From Aeromonas lusitana (GTDB taxonomy: Bacteria; Pseudomonadota; Gammaproteobacteria; Enterobacterales; Aeromonadaceae): a stretch of DNA of 64,000 nucleotides. The notes under the pieces are model-generated. The model worked only from the letters and a program-made list of their open reading frames with translations. It was not told where the DNA came from and did not search any database. Where the stretch lies: NCBI RefSeq assembly GCF_002812985.1, contig NZ_PGCP01000003.1, positions 62,001 to 126,000 on the forward strand, written 5' to 3'. This document shows, one piece after another, positions 47,001 through 54,592 of the stretch. Made by a program: the position numbers and the translations under genes. Each line of letters opens with the position of its first letter. The first letter of the stretch is position 1.

Positions 47001-48007
47001 ACCTTGTTCTGCTCGGCATTGGAGAGACGCGCATAGAGCGGCAGCACCTCTGTGTCGCGCAGGTTGAGTTTGCGCAGGGCATCGGCGGTGTCGCGGATCT
47101 CCCGCTCGCCGTTCATGAAGATGAGGATATCCCCGAGCCCTTCCCGGGCCAGCTCTTCGACGGCGTCGAAGATCCCCTGCAGCTCGTCGCGCTCGTCCCC
47201 GCTCTCCTTGCCGTCGCTCTTTTTGTCTTCAAACAAGGGACGATAGCGCACCTCCACCGGGTAGGTACGGCCGGACACTTCGATGATAGGTGCCTGGTTG
47301 AAGTGACGGGAGAAGCGCTGCGGGTCTATGGTGGCCGAGGTGATGATCACCTTGAGATCGGGCCGCCTTGGCAACAGCTGCTTGAGGTAGCCCAGGATGA
47401 AGTCGATGTTGAGGCTGCGCTCGTGGGCCTCATCGATGATGATGGTGTCGTACTGGGTCAGCATGCGGTCGTGCTGGATCTCCGCCAGCAGGATACCGTC
47501 TGTCATCAGCTTGATGTGAGTCTGCTCGCTCACCTGATCGGTGAAGCGCACCTTGTAACCCACGTATTGACCGAGCTCGGACTCCATCTCCTCGGCGATG
47601 CGGGCCGCCACGGTGCGGGCCGCCAGACGGCGTGGCTGGGTGTGGCCGATATAGCCCTTCACCCCGCGCCCGAGCGCGAGACAGATCTTGGGGATCTGGG
47701 TGGTCTTGCCCGAGCCGGTTTCGCCGGCGATGATCACCACCTGATGTTCACTGATGGCTTTGGCGATCTCCGCCTGCTTCTGGCTGACCGGCAAGTTGTC
47801 CGGGTAGGTGACCTTGGGAACGCCCGCCAGGCGGGACTGGTAGCGCGCCTCGACGAGATCCAGATCCGCCGCTATGGTCTCCAATACGGCGGCCTGTTTG
47901 GCCTCTGGCAGCTTCTTGACCCCGTGCAGACGGCTGGAAAGGCGACGGGCATCGAGATTCATGCAGGCAGATAAGCGACGGCGCAACGCCTCGATAGAGA
48001 GAGACAA
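44081..48007 (-). CDS. hrpA: ATP-dependent RNA helicase HrpA
   Basis: A 1308-residue DEAH-box helicase, matching E. coli HrpA along its length. Motifs: Walker A GETGSGKTTQ (K101), DEAH, SATID, the C-terminal helicase motif QRKGRCGRV, then winged-helix, ratchet, OB-fold and the long HrpA-specific C-terminal region ending VSFFAQQLGTPYPVSDKRVL. HrpA rescues stalled translating ribosomes by pulling on mRNA. The only suitable start is TTG at 48007 with AAGGAA eight to nine bases upstream, so translation is probably moderate. Confidence 0.95.
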   Translation of the reverse strand: MSLSIEALRRRLSACMNLDARRLSSRLHGVKKLPEAKQAAVLETIAADLDLVEARYQSRLAGVPKVTYPDNLPVSQKQAEIAKAISEHQVVIIAGETGSGKTTQIPKICLALGRGVKGYIGHTQPRRLAARTVAARIAEEMESELGQYVGYKVRFTDQVSEQTHIKLMTDGILLAEIQHDRMLTQYDTIIIDEAHERSLNIDFILGYLKQLLPRRPDLKVIITSATIDPQRFSRHFNQAPIIEVSGRTYPVEVRYRPLFEDKKSDGKESGDERDELQGIFDAVEELAREGLGDILIFMNGEREIRDTADALRKLNLRDTEVLPLYARLSNAEQNKVFQQHAGRRIVLATNVAETSLTVPGIRYVIDPGTARISRYSWRTKVQRLPIEPVSQASANQRKGRCGRVADGICIRLYSEEDFNNRPAFTDPEILRTNLASVILQMLALGLGNMEAFPFVEPPESRHIKDGLTLLKELEAVKELPSRDQSGAGEQEPRLQLTESGRQLSRIPLDPRLAKMVITAAQTGCLSEVMVITAGLSIQDPRERPMEKKQAADEQHRRFEDKDSDFLAFVNLWNYLKEQQDLLGSNPFRRLCQKEFLSYLRVREWQDIHFQLRQTVKELGFKTNSEPADFKTVHCALLTGLLSHIGNKDLEKPEFLGARNGRFHLFPASGLFKKPPKWVMAAELVETSRLYARINGKIEPEWVEPLAGHLIKLHHSDPHWSKKNGAVMAKEKVTLYGLTLVNERLINFSRIDPAQCRELFIRRALVEGDFETRHRFFGENRKLLAEVEALEHKSRRRDILVDDEDLFRFYDARLPEEVISARHFDKWWKEAQKQDPDLLNFEKEMLMKGDAAHISDLDYPNFWQQGRLKLKLSYQFEPGEAADGVTLHIPLPLLNQVEVKGFEWLIPGLRHELLVALIKSMPKPMRKNFVPAPNYADALLASISPEQGPLLDEMERQLRRMTGVTVPRESWDWSAVPDHLKLTFRVVDDKHKKVAEGKDLEALKESLRGKVQETLSQVADDDIEQSGLTLWSFGELPKEYSQKRAGFEVKAYPALIDQKDSVAIQLVESPVVQQQLMWAGQRRLILLGVPSPIKYLQEKLPNKAKLGLYFNPFGKVSDLIDDCIACGCDKLIEQHGGLAWDEAGFEALKEFVRAELNDAVVEVAKQVEAVLTLSHEIKKRLKGKMQLDTAFAMSDIQQQLGNLIHKGFVTETGWQRLPDLLRYLRAIERRLEKLAIDPNRDRVYMLKVHSVEADYKALLAKIPKSQLIPVEVANIRWMIEELRVSFFAQQLGTPYPVSDKRVLNAIAQC

Positions 48008-48172
48008 GGTACAGATTCCTTATAAAAAGCCCAACCGGGCCATATCGATAGCTGGAAGCGATCCTAAAGAGCGGGGGGGAGCGGTGCAAGCCTTAAAGCG
48101 GCTCGCCTTCGGCTGAGGTGCCTGTTTGGCCCCAAACACCGGCAAATAAAGCGCGCAGGACATCACGGAGAT

Positions 48173-48200
48173 AAAAAAGAGCAGGCACAGGGCCTGCTCT
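48173..48200 (-). terminator. Terminator of the CBS gene
   Basis: AGAGCAGGC pairs with GCCTGCTCT around a 5-base loop, with six Ts on the minus strand. Confidence 0.88.
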
Positions 48201-48217
48201 CATGAGGATGAGGGCTA

Positions 48218-48640
48218 TCAGACCCTGGCCTGGCGCACGAAGCAGGTGCCGAGCTGGGCATGGATCGCCTGCATCACGTTGTGGCGGCTGATGACCCCGA
48301 GCAGTCGCCCCCCCTCCACCACGGGATAGATCTTGGGCTTTTGGCCCATCATCATCTCCGCCAGATCCAGAATGCTGGTGTCGGGCCCCACCGCCAGCAC
48401 CTCCTTGCGCATCACGTCTCTGACCTGGGCCACTTGCTCGCAGTGATAGGCCTCTTTGAGCATGACGGCGATGCAGTCCTGCTCCGACACCCAGCCGATC
48501 AGATGGCCCTGTGCATCCACCACTGGGCCGCCGAGCTGGTGACTGTTGAGAAACTTGGTGACCGCGTTTTGTACCATCATGTCCGCGCCGAACGTGATGG
48601 GTTTGGTCTGCATATAATCCTTCGCCTTGAGTGATTCCAT
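48218..48640 (-). CDS. CBS-domain pair protein
   Basis: A 140-residue protein made of two CBS domains (about 5-65 and 70-130), with repeats of the pattern V.DAQGHLIGWVSEQD and PVVEGGRLLGVISRHN. Such stand-alone pairs bind adenine nucleotides and regulate partners in an energy-dependent way. No partner gene is adjacent, so the target is unknown. ATG 48640 is chosen for the GGGGGAAG upstream. It lies between hrpA and the LuxR-type gene, each on the same strand but with separate terminators. Confidence 0.85.
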   Translation of the reverse strand: MESLKAKDYMQTKPITFGADMMVQNAVTKFLNSHQLGGPVVDAQGHLIGWVSEQDCIAVMLKEAYHCEQVAQVRDVMRKEVLAVGPDTSILDLAEMMMGQKPKIYPVVEGGRLLGVISRHNVMQAIHAQLGTCFVRQARV

Positions 48641-48723
48641 GACGCTTCCCCCAACCTGCCTCCCGGGCGGGAGGCGCAAGCCGGGCGGTATGTCCGGCTC
48701 ACTCCAAGCATAGCCTGCCGGGG

Positions 48724-49794
48724 TCAGGAGATGGATTGCAGCAACAGCAGCAGCTCGTTCTGGCTGTGGCAGTCGGTCTTCTTGAACACCCCCTTCAGGG
48801 TGGAGCGCACGGTTTCCACTTTGACCCCCCGCAGCTCGGCGATGTCGTTGCTGCTATAACCCTTGCTCATCAGCACCAGCAGCTCCTTCTCCCCTATGGT
48901 GAGGGGATAGAGGCTGGCCAGGGCTTCGATATCCGGGTTGAAGGAGTGCTCAGGGTCGCGCAGCACCACCTCCACATAGCGCTCGAAGCGGCTTAACCCG
49001 CTCATCAGGGTGCACTGGATCAGCAGCGGCCTTAAATTGGCCTGACGGGGGATGGACATATAGGCGCTGGCGCCCGGCAACAAATAGACAAAGCCGTTCA
49101 ATATCTCCTTGAACTGGCGTTGTTGTTCCTTATTTTGCAGTGAAAAAATACCATGCTGGGCCCGCAGCTCCACATTTTCATCAGAGATACGGTTAAACGC
49201 CACATTGGAATAATGAATATGTCCCTTGTCATCTATGATGGCACTGGGTTTATTATGGTTTTTAACCAATTGTTGCAGTTGATAATTCTGGGTCTCCAGG
49301 GCAAGCAGGTTCCAGTAATGCTGGCTCCATGCCGCCAGACCAGAATAGATCTCTGTCAGAGAGGTCAGATCCTGAGCGCTGAAATCATCTTGAGCGGCGC
49401 CACGATAACTGCACAGACTGCTGAGCCCGCGCCCCTTCACCCGACAGACACCGCCCGCCGCAAACTGGGCACCGAAACTTGCCAGCAGGCCCGGTGAATT
49501 GGAGATGGCGTTGGCGTTGACGATACCCTGGCAGCCCTTGTCCAGATAGTGATTGAACCACACATCCTGGCGATGGTGTTGCACATAGAACTGCTGCTGG
49601 GCCTCGGTCAGACCGCTCGCGAAGAGCTTGATCCCGTCACTCTTGTCATCATCCCGTAATAAAAACAGGGAGGAACTGCCGGACAAGTCGGAGCGAAATT
49701 GGTCTACTACCAACTTAATGTCAGAATCATTAATACCGCACTCATATAACTGGCTGATATAGGGCGATATCCTTTCTTTTACTAATGCCTTCAC
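48724..49794 (-). CDS. LuxR-family transcriptional regulator with PAS-like sensor
   Basis: A 356-residue regulator. The C-terminal LuxR helix-turn-helix (about 293-352) reads LTIGEKELLVLMSKGYSSNDIAELRGVKVETVRSTLKGVFKK. A PAS-like segment precedes it (about 170-230, PSAIIDDKGHIHYSNVAF). The first 150 residues have no recognised domain; no response-receiver or autoinducer domain is seen. The start is GTG at 49794, seven bases after AGGAG. It is divergent from the YjiH-like permease gene across a 547-base AT-rich gap, so it may control it and itself. Signal is unknown. Confidence 0.85.
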   Translation of the reverse strand: MKALVKERISPYISQLYECGINDSDIKLVVDQFRSDLSGSSSLFLLRDDDKSDGIKLFASGLTEAQQQFYVQHHRQDVWFNHYLDKGCQGIVNANAISNSPGLLASFGAQFAAGGVCRVKGRGLSSLCSYRGAAQDDFSAQDLTSLTEIYSGLAAWSQHYWNLLALETQNYQLQQLVKNHNKPSAIIDDKGHIHYSNVAFNRISDENVELRAQHGIFSLQNKEQQRQFKEILNGFVYLLPGASAYMSIPRQANLRPLLIQCTLMSGLSRFERYVEVVLRDPEHSFNPDIEALASLYPLTIGEKELLVLMSKGYSSNDIAELRGVKVETVRSTLKGVFKKTDCHSQNELLLLLQSIS

Positions 49795-50341
49795 ACCCGA
49801 ACTCCTAATTCTTATTTTTATTGAAGAGGCATCTTACTCTGCAATGGGAAACTCGAAAAGTAGTCAAATGAACAAAGGTTTTATGACCAATCGATAAATA
49901 GTAATGCGCAAACTACATATGAAAACGGGCTGCAGAAATTTTTAAATCCAAACTAATGTTTCATATTGAATTTGTCGTTATAGCTCGGGTTTGACTGCAT
50001 TTTCTGTGTTGGATGGGCGCCCTCCTGCCGACGCTTATGATTTGCTCGGATCTTTCCTGGCTGTTTCGTGCGCCCTGTGACTTTCCGTGACGCGTTTTCT
50101 CGCCCAGAGACAGCCTCAGATACTCGATCCTCCATCCCTTCAGCCCCTGGCAATGCCCTGGAGCAGGCCACTGCTGCCTCCACCTGCAGCCCGTCGTTTA
50201 CCAAAAACTCATGCGAATCCCAATGATTAAAAATGTGCATTATTGGTTAATTTTATGTTTCCACCCCATGTGGCATCATGCATTGTATATACAAATCAAC
50301 CATCGACAGGAGTTGAATCATGCTGTTCACAAGGAGGAGAA
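49795..50341. other. AT-rich divergent control region
   Basis: A 547-base gap between the LuxR gene and the permease gene, clearly more AT-rich than the surroundings. A perfect 12-bp palindrome TTGTATATACAA lies at 50284-50295. A minus frame at 49953-50240 has no ribosome-binding site and no family match, so I do not count it as a gene. Confidence 0.55.
50284..50295. promoter_or_regulatory. Palindrome TTGTATATACAA, possible operator
   Basis: A perfect 12-bp palindrome 46 bases before the permease ATG, overlapping where a -10 element (TATATA) could lie. A regulator dimer, perhaps the divergent LuxR protein, could bind here; this is inference. Confidence 0.4.
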
Positions 50342-51664
50342 ATGGAGCCTGAGAATGTAATCGCCGTCCCGGTCAAATCGGGGAGTGGCATCAAGTTGTT
50401 GCTGGCCAGCCTGTTTGGGATCGCCATCTTTTTCGTGCCGTTCGAGCTCGCCGGGCGCAGCACCATACTGGTGGATCACCTGGCCGGTGCCCTGATGGCG
50501 CAGCGCCCGCTCGCCCTTGGCCTCATACTGCTGCTGATCGCTTATGGTGCCATCAGCCCACTGCTGGATGGTCGCTGGCGCGCCCGTCCCATCGACACCC
50601 TGCTGAGCCTGTTCAAACTGCTTGGGCTCGGGCTAGCCATCTTGTATGTCACGAAACTCGGGCCGGCCTGGCTGATGACGCCGGATCGCCTGCCCTTCCT
50701 GTTTGACAAACTGGCCATGTCGGTGGGCCTCATCGTTCCCATCGGCGCCATGGCCCTCACCTTCCTGCTCGGCTTCGGCCTGCTGGAGCTCATCGGTGTG
50801 CTGATGCAGCCAGTGATGCGCCCGCTGTGGCGCACCCCGGGTCACTCCGCCATCGATGCGGTGGCCTCTTTCGTTGGCAGCTATTCGGTCGGCTTGCTCA
50901 TCACCAACCGGGTTTTCCTCGCGGGCAAATACACGGTGCGAGAAGCCGTCATCATCGCCACCGGCTTCTCCACTGTTTCTGCCGCCTTCATGATCATCGT
51001 GGCCAAGACCCTCAACCTGATGGAACACTGGAATTTCTACTTCTGGTCGACCCTGGTAATCACCTTCGTCATCACCGCCATCCTGGCGCGCGTCCCGCCC
51101 ATCTCCGGCATGGATCATCAAGGGGAAACCGATGAACCGCTGCCGGCAGACAAGAGCCGCTGGCAGGCCGCGCTGGAATCCGGGCTGGCCCAATCCAGTC
51201 AGGCGGATCCCGTGCTGCGCCAGTTGCAAGACAACCTGAAGGATGGTCTCAACATGGCCGCCGCCGTGGTGCCCACCATATTGTCGGTCGGCCTGCTGGG
51301 TCTGCTGCTGGCCCAGCACACGCCACTGTTCGATCTGCTGGGCTGGTTGCTGTGGCCCCTGACCTGGCTGCTGGGTCTCGGCGAGCCGCTGGAAACCGCC
51401 AGGGCACTGTCCGCCGGTCTCGCCGAGATGTTCCTGCCCGCCATCTTGCTAAAAGATGCGGATCTGCTGGTGCGTTATGTGACGGCCGTGGTGTCGGTAA
51501 GCTCGGTGCTCTTCTTCTCCGCCTCGATTCCCTGCATCCTGGCGACCAGGATCCCCATCAGCGTGGGCCAGCTGGTGGTGATCTGGCTGCTGCGCACCCT
51601 GCTCGGCATCCTGCTGGCCGCCCTCTGTGGTCGGCTGGCCATGGCCCTCGGTTGGCTGAGCTAG
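50342..51664 (+). CDS. YjiH-family membrane protein (nucleoside recognition GATE domain)
   Basis: A 440-residue integral membrane protein with about ten membrane segments and the NupC-like gate domain in two halves (LFGIAIFFVPFELAGRSTILVDHLAG near the start and LFFSASIPCILATRIPISVG near the end). YjiH homologues are thought to move nucleosides or related compounds, but transport has not been settled. ATG 50342 is preceded by a strong AAGGAGG, so it should be well translated. It is controlled from the AT-rich region shared with the LuxR gene. Confidence 0.82.
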   Translation: MEPENVIAVPVKSGSGIKLLLASLFGIAIFFVPFELAGRSTILVDHLAGALMAQRPLALGLILLLIAYGAISPLLDGRWRARPIDTLLSLFKLLGLGLAILYVTKLGPAWLMTPDRLPFLFDKLAMSVGLIVPIGAMALTFLLGFGLLELIGVLMQPVMRPLWRTPGHSAIDAVASFVGSYSVGLLITNRVFLAGKYTVREAVIIATGFSTVSAAFMIIVAKTLNLMEHWNFYFWSTLVITFVITAILARVPPISGMDHQGETDEPLPADKSRWQAALESGLAQSSQADPVLRQLQDNLKDGLNMAAAVVPTILSVGLLGLLLAQHTPLFDLLGWLLWPLTWLLGLGEPLETARALSAGLAEMFLPAILLKDADLLVRYVTAVVSVSSVLFFSASIPCILATRIPISVGQLVVIWLLRTLLGILLAALCGRLAMALGWLS

Positions 51665-51686
51665 CCGCCACCCTAACCACAAATCA

Positions 51687-51710
51687 ACAAAGCGCCATCA
51701 GGCGCTTTGT
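51687..51710. terminator. Hairpin between the YjiH gene and pirin
   Basis: ACAAAGCGCC and its complement form a 10-bp stem with a 4-base loop between the two convergent genes. The T run is short, so strength is uncertain. Confidence 0.65.
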
Positions 51711-51743
51711 TGTATCTGCTTAGTCCCACACCTGGCGTGTGGC

Positions 51744-52607
51744 TCAGGACGCTATCTGGGCGAAGCGCCCGCTGTTGAAGTCATCGATGGCCTGCACTAT
51801 TTCCGCCTGGCTGTTCATGACGAAGGGGCCATAACCGACGATGGGCTCGTCGATGGGCTCGCCGCTGAGCAGCAGTACGAGCGCATCCTCCCGGGCCTCG
51901 AGCTGCAACTGGCTGCCCTTGGGATCCAGCAGCACCAGCTGTGCCTCTCCCGCCTCCTGACCATTGACCCGCACAGTCCCCTTGAGCACTACGATGGCCG
52001 TGTTCCAACCATCAACGACGGGGACCTCAGCGCTGGCGCCGCCGTTTAGCCGCACGTCCCACAGGTTCATGGGGGTGAAGGTATGGGCGGGCCCCGTCAC
52101 GCCGGCATATTCACCGGCGATGATGCGCACCAGCCCGGCCCCGTCGGCAAGGGCATGCTCGGGGATGCTGTCACTGCCGATGGCCTGATAGCCAGGCGCC
52201 GACATCTTGTGCTTGGCGGGCAGGTTGACCCAGAGTTGCACCATGTCGAGGGTACCCCCTGCCTGGGTGAATGCCTCCGAGTGAAACTCGTCGTGCATGA
52301 TGCCAGCCGCCGCCGTCATCCATTGTACATCCCCCGGGCCTATGGTGCCGCCCTGCCCGGTCGAGTCGCGGTGCGCCACCTCCCCCTTGTAGACCAAGGT
52401 GACCGTCTCGAAACCCCGGTGCGGATGCTGCCCTACCCCTCTTGGGGAGTTGGCCGGTGCGAAATCCGCTGGCCCGGCCCTGTCCAGCAACAGGAAGGGG
52501 CTGAGCGCCTTGCCATGGCTCTGGTAAGAGAACAGGGATCGCACCGGGAAACCGTCGCCAACCCAGTGGGGACGCGGCGCGCTGTAGATGCCTATGACCT
52601 TTTTCAT
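51744..52607 (-). CDS. Pirin family cupin protein
   Basis: A 287-residue pirin of the bicupin fold. The metal site is visible as QHPHRGFETVT (two histidines) and GIMHDEF (His and Glu). Bacterial pirins include quercetin 2,3-dioxygenases and proteins that regulate central metabolism; the activity here is not known. It is divergent from a LysR regulator gene with a 109-base gap, so the LysR protein most likely controls it. The start ATG 52607 follows GGAGAG. Confidence 0.88.
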   Translation of the reverse strand: MKKVIGIYSAPRPHWVGDGFPVRSLFSYQSHGKALSPFLLLDRAGPADFAPANSPRGVGQHPHRGFETVTLVYKGEVAHRDSTGQGGTIGPGDVQWMTAAAGIMHDEFHSEAFTQAGGTLDMVQLWVNLPAKHKMSAPGYQAIGSDSIPEHALADGAGLVRIIAGEYAGVTGPAHTFTPMNLWDVRLNGGASAEVPVVDGWNTAIVVLKGTVRVNGQEAGEAQLVLLDPKGSQLQLEAREDALVLLLSGEPIDEPIVGYGPFVMNSQAEIVQAIDDFNSGRFAQIAS

Positions 52608-52716
52608 GATGCTCTCCAGATGGATGTGACTGTCTGAGCTCATTATGTAGATGGAACGCTGTGCGCAGTAGACGTAATATTGGGCACCAGCGTCCTATTT
52701 TGTGAACGATAAGGCC

Positions 52717-53625
52717 ATGAACCAGGATCTCAACGATCTCTATTACTACGTCCAGGTGGTGGACAACGGCGGCTTCGCCCAGGCAGGTCGGGCCCTTGGT
52801 ATCCCCAAATCCAAACTCAGCCGCCGCATCGCCCTGCTGGAGGAGCGGCTGGGGGTGCGTCTGCTGCAGCGCTCCAGCCGCAGCTTCCAGGTCACCGAGC
52901 TGGGACAGGCCTACTACGCCCGCTGCCGGGCCATGCTGGTGGAGGCCGAGGCGGCCCAGTCCCTCATCGACGCCACCCGCACCGAGCCCTGCGGCCTGGT
53001 CAGGCTCGCCTGCCCCATCGATTTGCTCCATGCCCATGTGGGCAAGATGCTGGTGGCGTTCGCGCAGGCCTATCCCGACGTCAGTATTCAGCTGATCGGG
53101 GTCAACCGGGCGGTGGATCTGGTGGCGGAGGGGTTGGACATCGCCATTCGGGTGAGGCCCTTGCCGCTGGAGGACAGCGATCTGGCCATGCGGGTGCTGG
53201 GGTATGCAAACCAGTGTTTGCTGGCGAGCCCCGCCCTGCTGGCCCGCCACGGGGAACCCAAGGGGCCGGCGGATCTGCTCACCTGGCCGAGTCTGGGTCA
53301 CGGCGCCACCATGGAGGGGCATCAGTGGCGATTGCAGGGACCAAAGGGTGCCCAAGTGAAGCAGCACCATAGTCCCACCCTGGTCACCACCGACATGCTG
53401 ACCCTGCGCCAGGCGGCCATCAGCGGCATAGGCATGGTTCAGCTGCCCACTATGATGGTGCGGGAGGCGCTGGATGATGGCAACCTGGTGCGTCTGCTCC
53501 CCGGCTGGGCGCCGCGCCGGGAGCTTATCCATGCGGTGTTCCCGAGTCGGCGGGGGTTGCTGCCATCGGTGCGCGCCCTGATCGATCATCTCGCCCAGCA
53601 CTTTGCCCCTTTATCAGAGCATTGA
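52717..53625 (+). CDS. LysR-family transcriptional regulator
   Basis: A protein of about 302 residues. The N-terminal winged helix (about 5-63, GGFAQAGRALGIPKSKLSRRIALLEERLGV) is followed by the periplasmic-binding-like effector domain (about 90-295). It belongs to the CrgA/YhjC-like branch by pattern. GTG at 52702 and ATG at 52717 are both possible starts; ATG is chosen because AAGG precedes it, though closely. It is divergent from the pirin gene, the likely target. The effector is unknown. Confidence 0.88.
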   Translation: MNQDLNDLYYYVQVVDNGGFAQAGRALGIPKSKLSRRIALLEERLGVRLLQRSSRSFQVTELGQAYYARCRAMLVEAEAAQSLIDATRTEPCGLVRLACPIDLLHAHVGKMLVAFAQAYPDVSIQLIGVNRAVDLVAEGLDIAIRVRPLPLEDSDLAMRVLGYANQCLLASPALLARHGEPKGPADLLTWPSLGHGATMEGHQWRLQGPKGAQVKQHHSPTLVTTDMLTLRQAAISGIGMVQLPTMMVREALDDGNLVRLLPGWAPRRELIHAVFPSRRGLLPSVRALIDHLAQHFAPLSEH

Positions 53626-53984
53626 TCTATATATTATGTAATTTTCGATATTATATATGGATGCGATGCGGCGAAGGCACCCAGTCTCGCCCTGTCCGCA
53701 CCGACAAATCCACTGTGGCAGGCTCGCAGACGATACCCCGGACTCCAGGGTCATGAGTGAGAAAATGCGGGAGTAAGCAAGGAAGGTGCTGAAGCTGTGA
53801 CTCCAGGTCAAGTCACGTAGCGGCGCCCTTTTTTTGCGCACGGCGTCGGCTCCGACACTTTTGCTCTCAGGCAGTGGATGGGAAGCGGCGATGACAGCCT
53901 CACACTCCCATCAAGGCACGCGAATCTAACCGCCCGGCACTGCCACCACGGCTAGCCCCGCAGGCGGAACATCACAGAACCATT
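53626..53984. other. Intergenic region downstream of the LysR gene
   Basis: It begins with an AT-rich near-palindromic stretch (53631-53665), then ordinary sequence. Two short minus frames (53614-53841, 53952-54137) show no ribosome-binding site or family pattern and are not counted. The normal recR gene is absent from this place. Confidence 0.5.
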
Positions 53985-54027
53985 GAAAAAACGCAGCCGA
54001 CCGGAGTCTCCCCCGATCGGCTGCGTT
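53985..54027 (-). terminator. Terminator after ybaB
   Basis: AACGCAGCCGA pairs with TCGGCTGCGTT (11 bp) around a 16-base loop, with six Ts on the minus strand. It closes the dnaX-ybaB unit where recR would be expected. Confidence 0.78.
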
Positions 54028-54102
54028 ATCACTCGTGCTGCGTCCTTATAGCAGGCCTGGATCCCCCAGACAAGGCGGAGATCATGACAGGCCAGCAAGG
54101 AC

Positions 54103-54129
54103 AACGGCAGCGTATCGCTCGCTGCCGTT
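54103..54129. repeat. 10-bp inverted repeat after ybaB
   Basis: AACGGCAGCG and its exact complement around a 7-base loop, 16 bases after the ybaB stop. No T run follows on either strand, so it may protect or process the mRNA end rather than terminate it. Confidence 0.6.
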
Positions 54130-54144
54130 AGCACCAATCACGCC

Positions 54145-54474
54145 TTAGAATGGCAGCTTCATGCCCGGCGGCAGTTGCATGCCACCGGTCAGCTCGCCCA
54201 TCTTGGACTTGTTCTGCTCTTCCACCCGACGCACGGCGTCGTTGACGGCAGCGGCGACCAGATCTTCCAGCATCTCCTTGTCGTCTTCCATCAGGCTCGG
54301 ATCGATCTCGATACGGCGCACGCTGTGGCTACCGGCCATGGTGACCTTGACCATGCCAGCACCGGCTTCGCCGACTACTTCCATCTGGGCAAGCTGCTCT
54401 TGCATCTTCTGCATGCGCTCTTGCATCTGTTGGGCCTGCTTCATCAGGTTACCCATTCCACCTTTACCAAACAT
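54145..54474 (-). CDS. ybaB: YbaB/EbfC nucleoid-associated protein
   Basis: A 109-residue YbaB/EbfC protein, the normal length. The glycine/methionine-rich start [30 protein letters not shown] is a coiled-coil arm, followed by a small beta domain and [23 protein letters not shown]. It forms dimers that bind DNA and shape the nucleoid. It lies 118 bases after dnaX on the same strand, as in most bacteria, but is followed by hairpins instead of recR. Confidence 0.96.
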   Translation of the reverse strand: MFGKGGMGNLMKQAQQMQERMQKMQEQLAQMEVVGEAGAGMVKVTMAGSHSVRRIEIDPSLMEDDKEMLEDLVAAAVNDAVRRVEEQNKSKMGELTGGMQLPPGMKLPF

Positions 54475-54592
54475 AGGTCGTCTCTCGTCTTGAAATCCGG
54501 CATACAGCGCCGGGCTGTGGGCTTGTTCTGCCCTAGATGGGGGCAGCCATAGTATTTTTCAACCGGGAGCCAGGCTCCCGGCATGGGTTTTA

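Noticed and set aside
46019-47974. Plus-strand 651-codon frame across hrpA
   Set aside because: It is antisense to conserved hrpA sequence, with no domain and no ribosome-binding site.
49953-50240. Minus frame of 95 codons in the LuxR/permease gap
   Set aside because: No ribosome-binding site, no family match, and it covers the likely control region.
53614-54137. Two short minus frames after the LysR gene
   Set aside because: They lack start signals and recognisable domains, and one lies across the terminator.
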